This document shows positions 11,500 to 22,224 of a stretch of DNA of 36,899 bases, in pieces. The stretch's first letter is position 1. Each line of letters opens with the position of its first letter. The position numbers were made by a program, and so were the translations under genes. The stretch is from Haplosporangium gracile (taxonomy: Eukaryota; Mortierellomycota; Mortierellomycetes; Mortierellales; Mortierellaceae). Where the stretch lies: NCBI GenBank assembly GCA_015499985.1, contig JAAAUF010000230.1, positions 541 through 37,439 on the forward strand, read 5' to 3'. The notes under the pieces are model-generated. The model was not told the DNA's origin and did not search any database. It was given only the letters and a program-made list of their open reading frames with translations.

Positions 11500-12030
11500 T
11501 TACCTTCTCTATACCAAGGCTTTCCCGATCTGTCCCTGTTTCCCAGGTTCAGCATGGCGTAGAGTGAGCGGCTGTGGCAGTGTTCACAATGTCGATTCGA
11601 GCCATGTCTCTCATCCAGTATGATTGTTCTCATATCCAGATATGTAAGTTCGGACACAACCCGATCTGCTCGTACAATTTCTCAAGCTTATGAAAGTGTA
11701 CTCGCTCGATGCACGCGATCAGGTCCGGCCACGTCATGTTATAGTAGTAGTAGTACGGGCCCCGATTAGGTCTCCAAAGTGCTAAAGGGATCCTGAACGA
11801 TATTCCAAATAACAGAGTCGTCGGCACCTCCAAGGCTTGGATACAGCATTATTCAACTCGATATAATTCGTCAACGCTGGTAGCTCATTAGGGATCTTTT
11901 GACTTGGCCCGCTCGCACGGTCAACTCTTCCAGCGCCTCGCAGGCCAGCAAAGCATAACAAAGCGCAGAACTTTGCATCCTGCAGGACTTGCCAATCACA
12001 ATCTCCCGGAGAGCCTGGGAATGTCACTCG
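11500..12030 (-). pseudogene. C-terminal fragment of a second F-box/LRR gene
   Basis: Three minus-strand frames, read in order, align with the C-terminal half of the pseudogene at 9131-11075. HSQALREIVIGKS and ACEALEELTVRA (about 12020-11920) match its STLRKIVLGRH and SCPALEELSAQ. LNNAVSKPWRCRRL (about 11850-11815) matches LEDAVENPWACTRM. FHKLEKLYEQIG and SELTYLDMRTIILDE (about 11690-11615) match FTILERLYRQIG and SQLTHLNLKAFVLDQ, and LNLGNRDRSGKPWY (to about 11503) matches LSLGDANGSGRPGY. No N-terminal F-box is found. Frame changes and a TGA just upstream make this a clear relic, older than its neighbour. Ends are approximate. Confidence 0.65.
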
Positions 12031-12250
12031 TACATGGTCCTGAGCATCGTGCTTTGGGTACAGAAACCAAAGGACGGAAAAAAATGATTTTTCATTTCAT
12101 TCACAACTGAGGTTACGCGATTCGCTTCTCTTCTGGCCCTTCTTTAACAAAGTTGTGTACTAACACCATGTGCAACAAAGTCCCTCCTTCCCTTGTACTG
12201 TACTACACTGCAAGTCCCTTTTATTATTATGAATCACCCATTATTGTTGT
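12031..12250. other. Intergenic
   Basis: About 220 bp with no coding signal, covering the likely 3' UTR of the minus-strand gene to the right and unrecognisable remains of the F-box fragment. Confidence 0.4.
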
Positions 12251-14405
12251 TTACTCCACGAGGCTTGAGCGGTAATGCGAAGAATGAATAGGATGATTAG
12301 AATCATGACTCCTATAAGACTTCATACTCTCAAGTCCACAATCGCTGTTGACCCGACGGACAGATGAACGAGCCGAGGACGACGACACAACACTAGATGT
12401 GGTCCGCTCATGCCGACGATACCGTCTCTCTGCTGTCCGTGAAGAAGAAGGTGACCCCACCACTGCTGCTACTGCTGCCGCGGCTACCGTCCTGTCTGTC
12501 GTCTCTTCGCCAGCCGCGCCAACGTCACCCGTTGACCATTCAATCCCCAAATCACCATCGGGCCCAAGAGTCCTTGATAAATGCTGTGACCGCTCGTCCT
12601 CGTCGTAAAACTCGGAAATCATAAAGTTGGACTGGACATGGTCTCGGAACCGACGAAGGGTTGACAGGACGACGGCCAGCAGGTTGGTATCATGTGCGGT
12701 AGATGTCGATGTCCCTGTTGATCGAGAGAGTACGCGGCGGTTCTTGCGGTATGTGTCTGCATCCACTGCGACAGTTGGTGCGAAATCGATCTGCATTGGG
12801 TCACGATGATGAGGGTTCGCTCGCTTCCTGGTCTGGAGCCTCTTCAAGGTCGCCAATGAGGCAGCCGCCATGTTCTGCTGGACTTGATCCAATCGTGCCT
12901 GACTCTCCGCCGAATTCACAGTCTCGTCGGACAGTGAAGCAACGCTTTGCTGCTGATCAACTTTCGTTGGTGCTGGTGTTGTTGTCGATCTCCTTGTCTC
13001 TGCCGACATGGGCTCATCGTGTGAGAGGTGCTGCGCCCAGGCTTTAATCGGACTCTGATTTTTTTTTTTCAGACGAGTGTACAGAAAATGACAAAATGAA
13101 AATAAAAATAAAAATGGTGTCAGAGAGACAGCAATGAGGCAGCTCAAATAAACATTTCATTGCGTGCGCAATTTCATCGTTGCACTGCATGGCATGTTTT
13201 TATCAACGTACCACGGCATTATCATCAGCATGCAGCTCGTATTCCTGAGGCTTCAAAGAGCGCAGGGTCTGCTCAAAGGCTTGGAGCCAGCCCATCTTGA
13301 CCGGCACCTCGATCATCTCTGACAAGTCCTCCATCTCAGACTCATAGATATTGAAGATGGGCCTCTTGGAGACGACATGTGGATAGGTGAACGTGGGTCT
13401 TGAGCTAGTAGACGATGATGCATATCCTTCCAGACTCCTCTGTCGAGAAGATTGAACAAGTGGTAATCGTGTACTTGTGCGTTGAAGGTCGGCGATATTT
13501 TGGATCACAGCCTTGAATTCCGAGGACGAGATTGGACGACGAACAGGGGTATCCTTTGGACGACGGTATGGGCGGAAAACAGACGATGTTCTTGACGAGG
13601 AACTCTCCCAGCCCCGCTCGGACTCTACGTCAGATTCACGAACTGAGGGTGCACGCTCAACAAAGTTGCCAGACCCATCGTGAAAGGGCATCTGGTTCTG
13701 GAACTTGAGCTCGGCCAAACCAGAGCCGTCAATATTGCGAAGACTGTTGTCAGCAAAGGACGGACGAGGGATATGACTCAATGAGGTCGTAGATACGACA
13801 AGGGGCGATGATGATGAGGTGGACGAGCGGCGAAGAGCAGGGATTGACAGCACATCGTCATCATCCTCGTGTGACCAGACCCCCAAATCCTCCGATTCGC
13901 CAAGACTCTCCAGACCATCGCTGGTCAAGTCGGAGAACCCAAGAACACTTGAGTGCTCACCGATAGGAACTCTTGTGGGCACTGTGGTGGAGTGGTCGAC
14001 GACGCGAGGGCTAGCGACGACTGAAGGGGCTTCAGCAGCCGATAAGACCTCATCGTACTCGTCCGAGGAGATGTCCCTGCTAGTGGTAGTAGCGTTTGAG
14101 AAGGAGTTATGTCTGTGCTGACTGAGAACGAACTGCCATTCGCGCGTACGCTGCTGTTGTTGGTCGAGGTATTGTTGTTGTCGTGCTCTGGCGCGAGCGC
14201 TGGCGGAGTTACGAATAGAGGTCCATTCGCGATCTGAAGTGTTGTCTAGGATGCCGTCCTCTGCTTGATGGTGATGGTTGCTGTGGCTATGGTGGTGCTG
14301 TGTATGATGGTTACTGGTCGATGTCTGGACGGTGTGTGTGTCTTCCTCGTCAGAGTAGGCGGCAGTGTGTCTCTGGTAGGGTGTGCGTTGCTTGTATGTG
14401 GCCAT
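12251..14405 (-). CDS. Disordered protein of unknown function, two exons
   Basis: I do not recognise this protein. Exon 1 runs 14405-13212 (398 codons) and exon 2 13054-12251, joined in phase 0 across a 157-nt intron (donor GTACGT, branch-like CTGAC, acceptor TCAG), giving 665 residues. The join reads through a good helix-like stretch: WLQAFEQTLRSLKPQEYELH before, SPIKAWAQHLSHDEPMS after. The N-terminus is His/Gln-rich with an Ala-Arg-rich segment (ASARARARQQQYLDQQQQ). Acidic/Ser-rich patches (VWSHEDDDDVLS) and PFHDGSGNFVE (about 241-251) stand out as possible short linear motifs. SEFKAVIQNIADLQR is likely helical. The C-terminus is Ser/Arg-rich and ends after an Ala/Val run. No signal peptide, membrane segment or enzyme motif. 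Without the intron the two frames would look like separate genes; the downstream frame lacks an ATG in a good position, favouring one gene. Confidence 0.7.
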
Positions 14406-16308
14406 TGTTGGAGTGGATGGTGCCTTTTGTTCTTTGAGTTTTCAGGAGAAGGTGAGAAAGGAGGGTCCAAAGGAAAGGAATAGTGAAGGTATGTGGGAAG
14501 GAAAGATATGCAATTGACAAGTGAAGGAGATTGTGCGAATGACTAAAATGCCTGCAGGGTCGGAAAGCAGCGGAGGTGGGTGAGATATGAGTTGAATCAC
14601 GGGTGAGTGAGTGAATTGGTGAGTGGATGAAGGAAAAGGGTATGTCAAGGAAGGGGAGGATGAAGAAAGTAAGAGGTCGGAAGGACGAAGGGAAAAGATA
14701 AAGAAAAGAGAAGGAGGAACAAAAGGATGAAGAAGAGAGAAACGTGGTTAGAACAAAAGAGCGAAAAAGAAACGATTTCTTTGATAACGATGATCATACG
14801 AAGGAAGTGCGATAACAGGCCGCAAGTGCGAGTGATTGGATATGAATCCACATGGCACCATCATCACTGGGAACGATTACCCCTTGTTACAGCACTACAA
14901 CAACTCCCAGCTCTCAAGCCTCATCTCACCCCCACTCTTCCACCGCAGCACCCACAGCGACGGTACTCCAGAAATAACCTCTGTTTACTGACTGAGAAGG
15001 ATGCGAGGTGAGCTGAACCTGAGGTGTGTCTCTCTGCTGCATTTTCTTATATCAAATTGCAATCACATCTTTTTTATGGCCAGACGGGAGGGGTGAAAAG
15101 GGAAGAAAAATGGTGCTACCCCAACAGACAAAATGATGCGATTCCAGAGTATTAGGCTGCTGCTGCATCATCCCCAGATCATATCTCGTTCTCTCGTTCT
15201 TCCTCTTTCTCTCTTGTCTTAATAGGGTGCGTGTATCCCTTTTTCAAAATTATGATTACCGTTTTCTGTTCTTCTTTGAATACCAACAATGGCAGAGACA
15301 GGAGGGAGGGGAGAATGGGAGTGAAAAGGAGTGAGTTTTGTGTGTTAAGTGTGGATGTCCATCCCCCAACTCTACTGCCTGCTCTCGTCCCTCCTTCCCA
15401 GCACCAACAAATAAACATACACGTCGCCATTCCGCCGCATGACCACAATAAACGCATACCCTGTGTCTAGTACTTCCTAAATAGCTTTTTTTGCGTCAAT
15501 GTTCTTTGTTGGGTTTGACTTGGGCAAAATGGCCTCATCATTCTCCTTTCTCTCCCTAGCCCTCTTCTTTTGTCTGCATCACCCAAACAATAATGTGTTT
15601 GTTGCGAGAAAAGGCGTGATTGAACAACTTCACTGTTACCCTTTCGCGCTCGACTTCCTTCCCTTTTAATAAAAAGAATCCCCAAAGCAGAAAAGATAGA
15701 AAGAGAAAAGAGGATGTCCAGTTGAAACAAGAACACGTAAGGTTGTGTGAATGAGCTAGTGGATAACACCATTTGTGTGTCGAAGTGTGCGTCCCATACG
15801 ATGGATAGAGATCGACCACTCCTGCTTTCAGGTGCATACCAACTGCTTGGACAACGGACAGAAAGAAGAAAGGCCTTGGTAGACAGAGAGACAGACAGTG
15901 AGAGAACAAACGAAGAAAAAAGTGCGAGTCACGCACTGTAAGAACAAAAAGTTTAAAAAAGGGATGGAAGAATGGGTTTGAGGATGGAGAACAAGAGAAA
16001 GTCAAAAAAAAAAAAAAAAAAAAAGAAAGGATGGTGAGTTAGATGGGGCGAGTAAGCTGCAGGGATATCAAACAAAGGAGAAATAAAAGGGGAAGAAGCA
16101 GAAAAAGAAAAACGTGGGGTTGGCAAGACGACGAAGGTGGAGTTGGAAGGGTGAAAAAGAAAAGAAGTTTCGAGGGGTTCTGTCAGAGGACAAAGAAAAA
16201 AAAAAATGCGAGTCACTTCTCCTACCGCAAAAAATATTTTATTAGGTCCATGCTGCTGCTGCTCGCAAAAAAAAGGCAATGTACATTAAAGTGTCGAATA
16301 TCTAACGC
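14406..16308. other. 1.9-kb region without a recognisable gene
   Basis: Purine-rich on the plus strand (CT-rich on minus), with GTGAG repeats near 14600-14625, long A runs (16003-16024) and GA-rich stretches around 16070-16200. Open frames at 14727-15011 (plus), 15179-15457 and 15556-16005 (minus) have compositions expected from this skew and no recognisable domains. It probably holds the promoter/5' leader of the minus-strand gene on the left and the 3' end of the glutaredoxin gene on the right. Confidence 0.5.
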
Positions 16309-17675
16309 TTAAGCCCTAGGGTTCTCCTCAACCTCAGGCTCGATCAAGCCCTCCTTCAACAACAACTTCTCGAGCTCGCCCGACTGGTGCATGTTCAACA
16401 TGATATCGCAGCCTCCAACAAACTCGCCGTTAATGTAGACCTGGGGGATAGTGGGCCACGATCTATTATCATCATTGTCAAAGAAGAAAAGTTTGGCGAA
16501 TTAAAATGAGCAGGAATCTTATGAGTCTAAGAAGATTTATGACAGAAGGAAACGTCATAGAAAAGATACTTACGAGTACTCCTTGATTCCGCTGCGGAGC
16601 TCCTCATCAGCCAAGATGTTAAAGCTCTTCAAAGCGCCATCCATATCGACACCTACATAAGTAGATACAAGGTAGCAAGTTAGTTACAATGTCCATAATT
16701 GTTGCATGTATCCTGTGGCACATCCTTGGTCGTAACCAACTCGTCCTAATCCTGATGCGGACGCGTCCATTGTGATCAAGATCCAGCGCAAAAAATTAAA
16801 AGATTCAGAGTAGCCAAAGTTTGGCAGATAACAAGAGTCCATAGTGGTCAATGCCCTGCGGGCGACAAGAATCCATTTCCATTCATCCTGCTCCTGCTGC
16901 TGATGATGATGGCCAATTGCTATCTGTCGTCTCGCTATTGATTCTCAATGTCATTTAGTTTAATGCGTACCTTGAACAGTAAGGATCTGCATGACAGCGC
17001 GACTGAACCCGCACTATGTATTTCGAATGTAAAATATACGCCACGGTTAGTTCGACTGCACAGACCCTAAAATGATCTGTCCTCACAGGAACAATAAGCT
17101 GTACAAAACATCCCGATCTTTTACCTGAGGAGCATGAGGAGTTCCCTTCATGAAGACAACAAGCTTGTTTTGGGCAATGGCCTGCACAAGCATAAAGCGC
17201 GAGAAATGTATAAAGAAAAAGAGTTGAACGGAGAGTTGCGGGATCAACACGCAAACCCCACGGTGAATCAAAATTTCTCAGTAGATTAGTCAGCTATACT
17301 AAAATTCGCATTGAAATTAATTCTGCGCGGCAAAAAAAAAAAACGAAGGAGTTATTAATCTGGTATGGTTGATGGTGGATAACGTACATCCTCGATGGTC
17401 TTCTTGGTCGAATCAGACAAGTGGCGAACGGCGAAGGAGGTGGCAGGGAGGGCAGCACGACGGGTCAAAATGTGGCTGCTGGGCCTCAGGGCCTGTAGGG
17501 AAAAATGCACGTTCGGAAGTATAAAACGAAGTACAAAAATTAAAAGAGAAGAGGTCGCTCGGTCAGTTTTCCTTTTTACAATAATGAAAGCTGATTCGAA
17601 GTGTTCTCGTTTGGTGTGCTTTGCTGCATGAAGAGCGTTGTTTACCAAAGTTGAAGCAGAGCGGAGAAAGTTCAT
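16309..17675 (-). CDS. Monothiol glutaredoxin Grx5, mitochondrial
   Basis: Grx5 carries [2Fe-2S] clusters from the mitochondrial Isu scaffold to downstream targets, using a CGFS active-site cysteine and glutathione. Six exons: 17675-17646, 17492-17388, 17181-17125, 17013-16971, 16652-16574 and 16462-16309, giving 155 residues, the usual size. Residues 1 to about 38 are rich in Arg/Ser/Ala and lack acidic residues, as expected for a mitochondrial presequence. [14 protein letters not shown] is followed by the diagnostic CGFS at residues 65-68, which opens the 43-nt exon 4. [19 protein letters not shown] near the C-terminus is the cis-Pro and glutathione/cluster-binding region. Intron 4 (16970-16653, 318 nt) is the longest in the gene. 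The gene diverges from RRP42 with 248 bp between start codons. Confidence 0.95.
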
Positions 17676-17923
17676 TGTGAAAAGGAAGAAGGGTGCTGAT
17701 GGAGAGAGAAAGAGAGAGTGTGCGTCGGGAATGAAATAATGGAAACTTGATTCCGAGCTGCAAACCCGCTTCACACAGTCACTGCCCTTTTCTGAGCCAA
17801 AATATCACACCGCCCTGGACAACAATCCAAGCCACATCTCACTCTGCTGTTTCTTTTTCTTTTTTTCTTCGTCCATGCACAGCTTTTCAACAAACACACA
17901 GACACTCACACAAGACAACAACC
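17676..17923. promoter_or_regulatory. 248-bp bidirectional promoter, GRX5 / RRP42
   Basis: The two start codons face away from each other across 248 bp that must contain both core promoters and both 5' UTRs. The plus-strand half is pyrimidine-rich (tttctttttctttttttctt around 17851-17870) and then CA-rich up to the RRP42 ATG, a common fungal leader composition. No individual factor site is asserted. Confidence 0.6.
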
Positions 17924-19157
17924 ATGCCCAGCCTAATCTCGCCCGCAGAGCGCGACTACATCCTCAAAGGAATCGAATGCAACATCAGAGCTGACGGACG
18001 CCAAAGACCAGACTACCGTGAGGTCATCCTCGAGACGGGTGTTATCTCCCAGACCAGCGGCTCTGCTCGTGTCCGCCTTGCGGGAGGCACTGATGTTCTT
18101 GTTAGTGTCAAGGCCGATATTGGACCCGTCCTGGTTGATCCCGAGACTGGCGAAGGCGCTGATAAAGGACAGATCATTTGCAACGTGGAATGGTAACATA
18201 CTCATTTCTTGGATTCAGATATCACCGTGTTCGCGTTGTATCTTGAGGCGGTTGGGGGACCGTGGATCACGCCTTGCATTTAGAACTAACCGCCATCTTC
18301 AATTCACCTTGTATCAAAATAGTGCTCCAAGCGCGTCGCAGCAGTTTGAAGGACGAGGCGCCGACGAACTCAACAACGAACTCACACAAATGATGACCCG
18401 CTTCCTCTCCCACAACACCACCTCATTATCCACACCATTACCCACACCATCAACATCAGCATCAAATAACAACGGGGCAGGAGGAATCAACTTGTCGAAA
18501 CTCTGCATCATCCCCGGTGAACAATGCTGGATCCTCTATGTCGACGCGCTGGTTCTGGATTACGGCGGCAACTTGGTCGATGCGGTCTTTATGGGCACTC
18601 GCGCCGCTATTTTTGATACGAGGATTCCCAAAACCGAGGTCCAGGATTTGGGTGATGGAAACTTTGACTTTGAGGTTCTGGATGATGCCGAAGATACTGA
18701 GGTTGTTGAGGGACGGGAAGATATGCCCATCTGCGTCACCTTGAACAAGGTACCCGCCACGATTGACACCAGATTTTGCAATTGTTTTCAGAGTTGATCG
18801 TTATTGCAAACTGAAAAAGAGTATTAACTTTTTGCTTTGCAAAATATCGCTCACCTCTTACAAAAAAAACAGATTGGCGCTCGTCATATTGTGGATGCTT
18901 CGTCATTGGAAGAACTATGCACAGAAGCCAAGCTGGTGGTGGCTGTCAACCGTTCAGGAGAGCTCTGTGGACTGCAAAAGGGTCAGGATGGCGGCATTGA
19001 GCCCAGTCTGCTGTTGGAGATGATCCAGTTCGGAAAGACTCTGGGCCAAACCTTGATCAAACAGCTGGACGCAAAGATCAAGGCTGAGGCTGATGCGGAT
19101 ATGATCAAGAGACAGAACGGTCAACCTGTGGTGAAGCTGGGTTTCTTTGCTCAGTAG
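17924..19157 (+). CDS. Exosome complex subunit Rrp42 (EXOSC7)
   Basis: Ring subunit of the RNA exosome, which degrades and trims RNA 3'-5' in nucleus and cytoplasm. In eukaryotes this RNase PH-like subunit is structural rather than catalytic. Exons 17924-18192, 18323-18749 and 18873-19157 give 326 residues. ECNIRADGRQRPDYR near the N-terminus and QFEGRGADELNNELTQ in exon 2 are RNase PH-fold signatures; CWILYVDALVLDYGGNLVDA and TRIPK match the Rrp42/EXOSC7 subfamily rather than Rrp43/45/46. The family is usually about 265-300 residues; the extra length is partly a Ser/Thr/Asn-rich insertion (about 122-144) that looks like a surface loop. The ATG follows a CA-rich leader. Confidence 0.93.
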
Positions 19158-19769
19158 ACGCAAAGATTCTCTTTATGCTTAGGGATCGTAATAATAAAAT
19201 ATCATCAAAAAAATCAATCAAAATTGCCATGGCATTAGGGATGATATGTTTCTGGTGTTCTCCAACGATGAAGGTCCATTGAAGATAATTCTTATTTTGG
19301 TAAAACTAAGCGGTGCTCAGGAATCGTAACACCGCCTGGCAACAGAAAATGAAAGGGAGAAAAAAAAAGAGAGTCTTGTGAAATAGAAAAAAGAAAAAAG
19401 AAAAAAGAAAAAAGAAAAAAGAAAAAGAAAAAAAAGCCAGGGTTGGATGCTCCTGGCAGGCCTCGTACCCCAAGTACCCTCATCAAATGTCGTCGTTCAC
19501 CCGTGTACCCTCCTACTAATGTACCCAGAAAAGAAAAAAGAAACCGTGTCGTTTTGAAAATCGATGTTGTACAGAGAAAGCAAACTTCCCGCGTAAAAGT
19601 AGATTAAAAAAACGTAGTAATTTGTACAAGAAACCATAAAAAGAAAAGGAAAGAAAGAGAGTGGAAACTGTAAAAAAAAGGAAAAGAGAGAGAAAGTCAT
19701 TGATATGAGGTGACAGAAATAAAATGAAAAAAAAGAAAGACAAAGTTGGCCTAACACGGATGACCGTGT
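19158..19769. other. Convergent 3' intergenic region
   Basis: A 612-bp AT-rich gap between the stop codons of RRP42 (plus) and DHH1 (minus). It has aataaaat just after the RRP42 stop (19192-19199), a polypurine stretch on plus at 19355-19437 and further A/G-rich sequence at 19630-19740. No coding signal is seen on either strand. Confidence 0.55.
19386..19436 (+). repeat. (GAAAAAA)n microsatellite
   Basis: Tandem seven-base units of G followed by six A, with one five-A and one longer-A variant at the end. It lies between two convergent genes and is likely to vary in length between strains. Confidence 0.8.
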
Positions 19770-21662
19770 TTAACGGCGTTGGTATTGTTGGGGTCGCTGT
19801 TGGTGATGCTGCTGGAACTGTTGGTGGTTAGGGTGCATCTGTTGCTGAGGATAGTGCTGTTGAGGCACCATTTGGTGCTGATACTGCTGCTGGTGCTGTT
19901 GGTGCATTTGCTGCTGTAATTGCTGCTTCTGGTGCAACAGACGCTGCTGTTCCTGGTGATCATTCTGCTGCTTCTGCTGTTGATCGTCCAGGGCAGAGGG
20001 GGCGACATAAAGGCGCGTGTCGATAACGGGAGGAATGGCCTGGATCTCTGTACCGAGTTCTTGCTCGATCTTGTACAAGTTGAAGCGATCCTCATAGGTA
20101 ATCAGGTTGATAGCAAGACCCAAGTGACCGAAACGACCGCTACGACCGATACGATGAAGGTAGGTCTCGGCGTTCTTAGGGAAATCAAAGTTGATGACGA
20201 CGTTGACGGCCTGGATATCAATACCACGGGTCAGAAGATCCGAGCAGACCAAGTTGCGGCAGACACCGTTCCTGAAATCGTGGAAGACGCGGTTACGGTG
20301 TGACTGAAGCATCTTTGCGTGTGAGTAGAAGCAAGAATATCCGAGCTCGGTGATCTTTTTAGCCAACAGTTCCACGCGGTTTGTCGAGTTGCAGAAGATA
20401 ATAGACTGGTTGATTTGAAGCTGTTCGCATCAAGAGTAGAATAAAAAGTGAAAAGTTAGACAAGTGTGTAGACTCATACGTCCATGGATTTGATAGTTTG
20501 GATCGGCCATAAACATGGTAACATCGAAAAGCTGTTCATACCTTGGAAAAAAGTGTGTTAAGGCAGTGTACTTTTTGGCGCTCCTCGACGAAGGCATAGT
20601 ATTGCGTAACACCGCGAAGGGTCAGCTCGTCCATCAAGTTGATCTCGTAGGGCTTGACCATGTGCTTGTCCTAGGAACAGAGAATGTGAAACGAAAACAT
20701 TAGGCCATGTTCGCAGCACATGGAAAGGCGCCTCTCTCCATAACTCACCGAACACTCCTATGAAAAAAACCTAACGTACCTTAAAAGTCTTGACGATCAT
20801 AGGGAATGTAGCACTGTACAACATGACCTGTCGTTCCTTGGGGAAGTAGGTAAGCAATTGCTCAACAATGGGCGTGAACTCGGGACTGAGAAGCTTATCG
20901 GCCTCGTCCATGACAAAGGTCGTGCATTCGCTAAAGTTGGCGACGCCCTTTCCTGCGAGGTCCAGGATACGTCCAGGAGTTCCGACGATGATGTGAACAG
21001 CTTCGCCGAGACGCATGATATCGTCCTTGAGTGTGGTGCCTCCGGTTGTGACCATGACCTGGACGCCCATGTGTTTACCGAGGGTCTTGCAAACCTGAGC
21101 TGTTTGGAGAGCCAGCTCACGAGTTGGTACGAGGAGGAGAGCCTGGACGGTGTTCTTTTTGACATTGACCTTTTCGAGGGTGGGGATGAGGAAGGCGGCA
21201 GTCTTTCCTGTGCCGTTCTTGGCTCTGGCAAGGATATCTCGGCCTGCGAGTGCAATGGGTATGGACTCTTCCTGGATAGGGGATGGACGTTCGAATCCAG
21301 CCTCAAAGATGCCCATCAAGAGCTCACGCTTGAGAAAGTAATCCTCGAACTCGTTGCCTTTGGTAGCTGTGACATCCTACAGTTCCAGTTGCGAAGTGCA
21401 TTCGTGTTAGTCCTGTAACAAAAGCTATCATCAAGCGTGGTGCCATAGGCCTTATTATTATTTACCTCGGTCTGGGGGCGAGTATCCTTTGTGGGGAGGT
21501 GCAGCTGCTTCTTCCAACTATCGTTGTCGTGCCTAATAATGAGGAGTGGAGTGTGTGCGTATGAGAGGTGTATTCTACACTGGTATAATAAACATATATA
21601 CGTATTAGACAATAACAAGAAGGAGACACTTACGCCAGTTGCTGTTGCTGGTTGGCGGCCAT
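19770..21662 (-). CDS. DEAD-box RNA helicase Dhh1 (DDX6 family)
   Basis: Cytoplasmic ATP-dependent RNA helicase that promotes decapping and translational repression in P-bodies. Exons 21662-21634, 21532-21466, 21376-20780, 20670-20542 and 20420-19770 give 490 residues. The N-terminal [19 protein letters not shown] is the Dhh1/DDX6 signature. Core motifs: Q motif [14 protein letters not shown] (59-72), motif I AKNGTGKT (84-91), PTRELA (116-121), TPGR (165-168), DEAD (189-192), SAT (220-222), TRGID (338-342) and HRIGRSGR (363-370). All catalytic residues are present. After the second RecA-like domain comes a Gln/His-rich tail (about 423-490), typical of fungal Dhh1 and linked to P-body assembly. 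Convergent with RRP42 and divergent from the GDSL esterase gene. Confidence 0.96.
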
Positions 21663-22224
21663 GGGATGAGTGTTGATTTAAGGGTGAGGGTGAGAGTGAA
21701 AGACGGAGGAAGAGAAATAAAAGAGGTGTCGGATCAACAGATGGTTGTTTTAAGAGTGTTGATGGATAAGTAGAATTCTTGATCTGGCTTGGCTTAGATG
21801 TTGGATGTTATTGTTGAGCGTTGGTTGGTAGTGTCGTTGTTGTCAGTTGCTTGTTTTGAGTTGCTTGAGTGTAAAAAAGAGTTGATGATTTTGAAAAAAG
21901 TAGGTACGAAGGGGAGAGAGGGAAGAGTTGAGAAGGTGCAAGAATTGTGTGTGTGAAGTGAGAACAAAAAGGCAAGCAACGCGTCACTCATATCACAGTC
22001 GTGTGTGGCTGTTGGTTGCTGCTGTCTGCTCTCTGCCTCTTTGCTCGTCCATTCTCTCTCTTTCAACCGACCCTTAATAAACATGCGCCACCATTTTCCC
22101 ATTTCATGATATCCTGTTGGTTCCTTCTTTCCTTCTTTCTTTTTTTTTTTTCCCGCTTTCCTTCGCCATCCCTCTGCCCCTTCTAATCCCCTTCCGGTTC
22201 ACCCAGTTGCCCTGAGCAGACATT
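21663..22224. promoter_or_regulatory. Divergent promoter region, DHH1 / GDSL esterase
   Basis: A 562-bp spacer separates the two divergent start codons. The DHH1 side shows GTTG/TTGTTG-rich sequence (CAAC-rich on the transcribed strand). The esterase side has a strong pyrimidine tract (about 22115-22200) leading to its ATG at 22225. No gene lies within; frames at 21794-22102 (minus) and 22001-22186 (plus) have no family resemblance. Confidence 0.5.

Noticed and set aside
16653..16970. C/D snoRNA inside the long Grx5 intron
   Set aside because: No TGATGA C box on the transcribed strand paired with a D box; only length suggests it.
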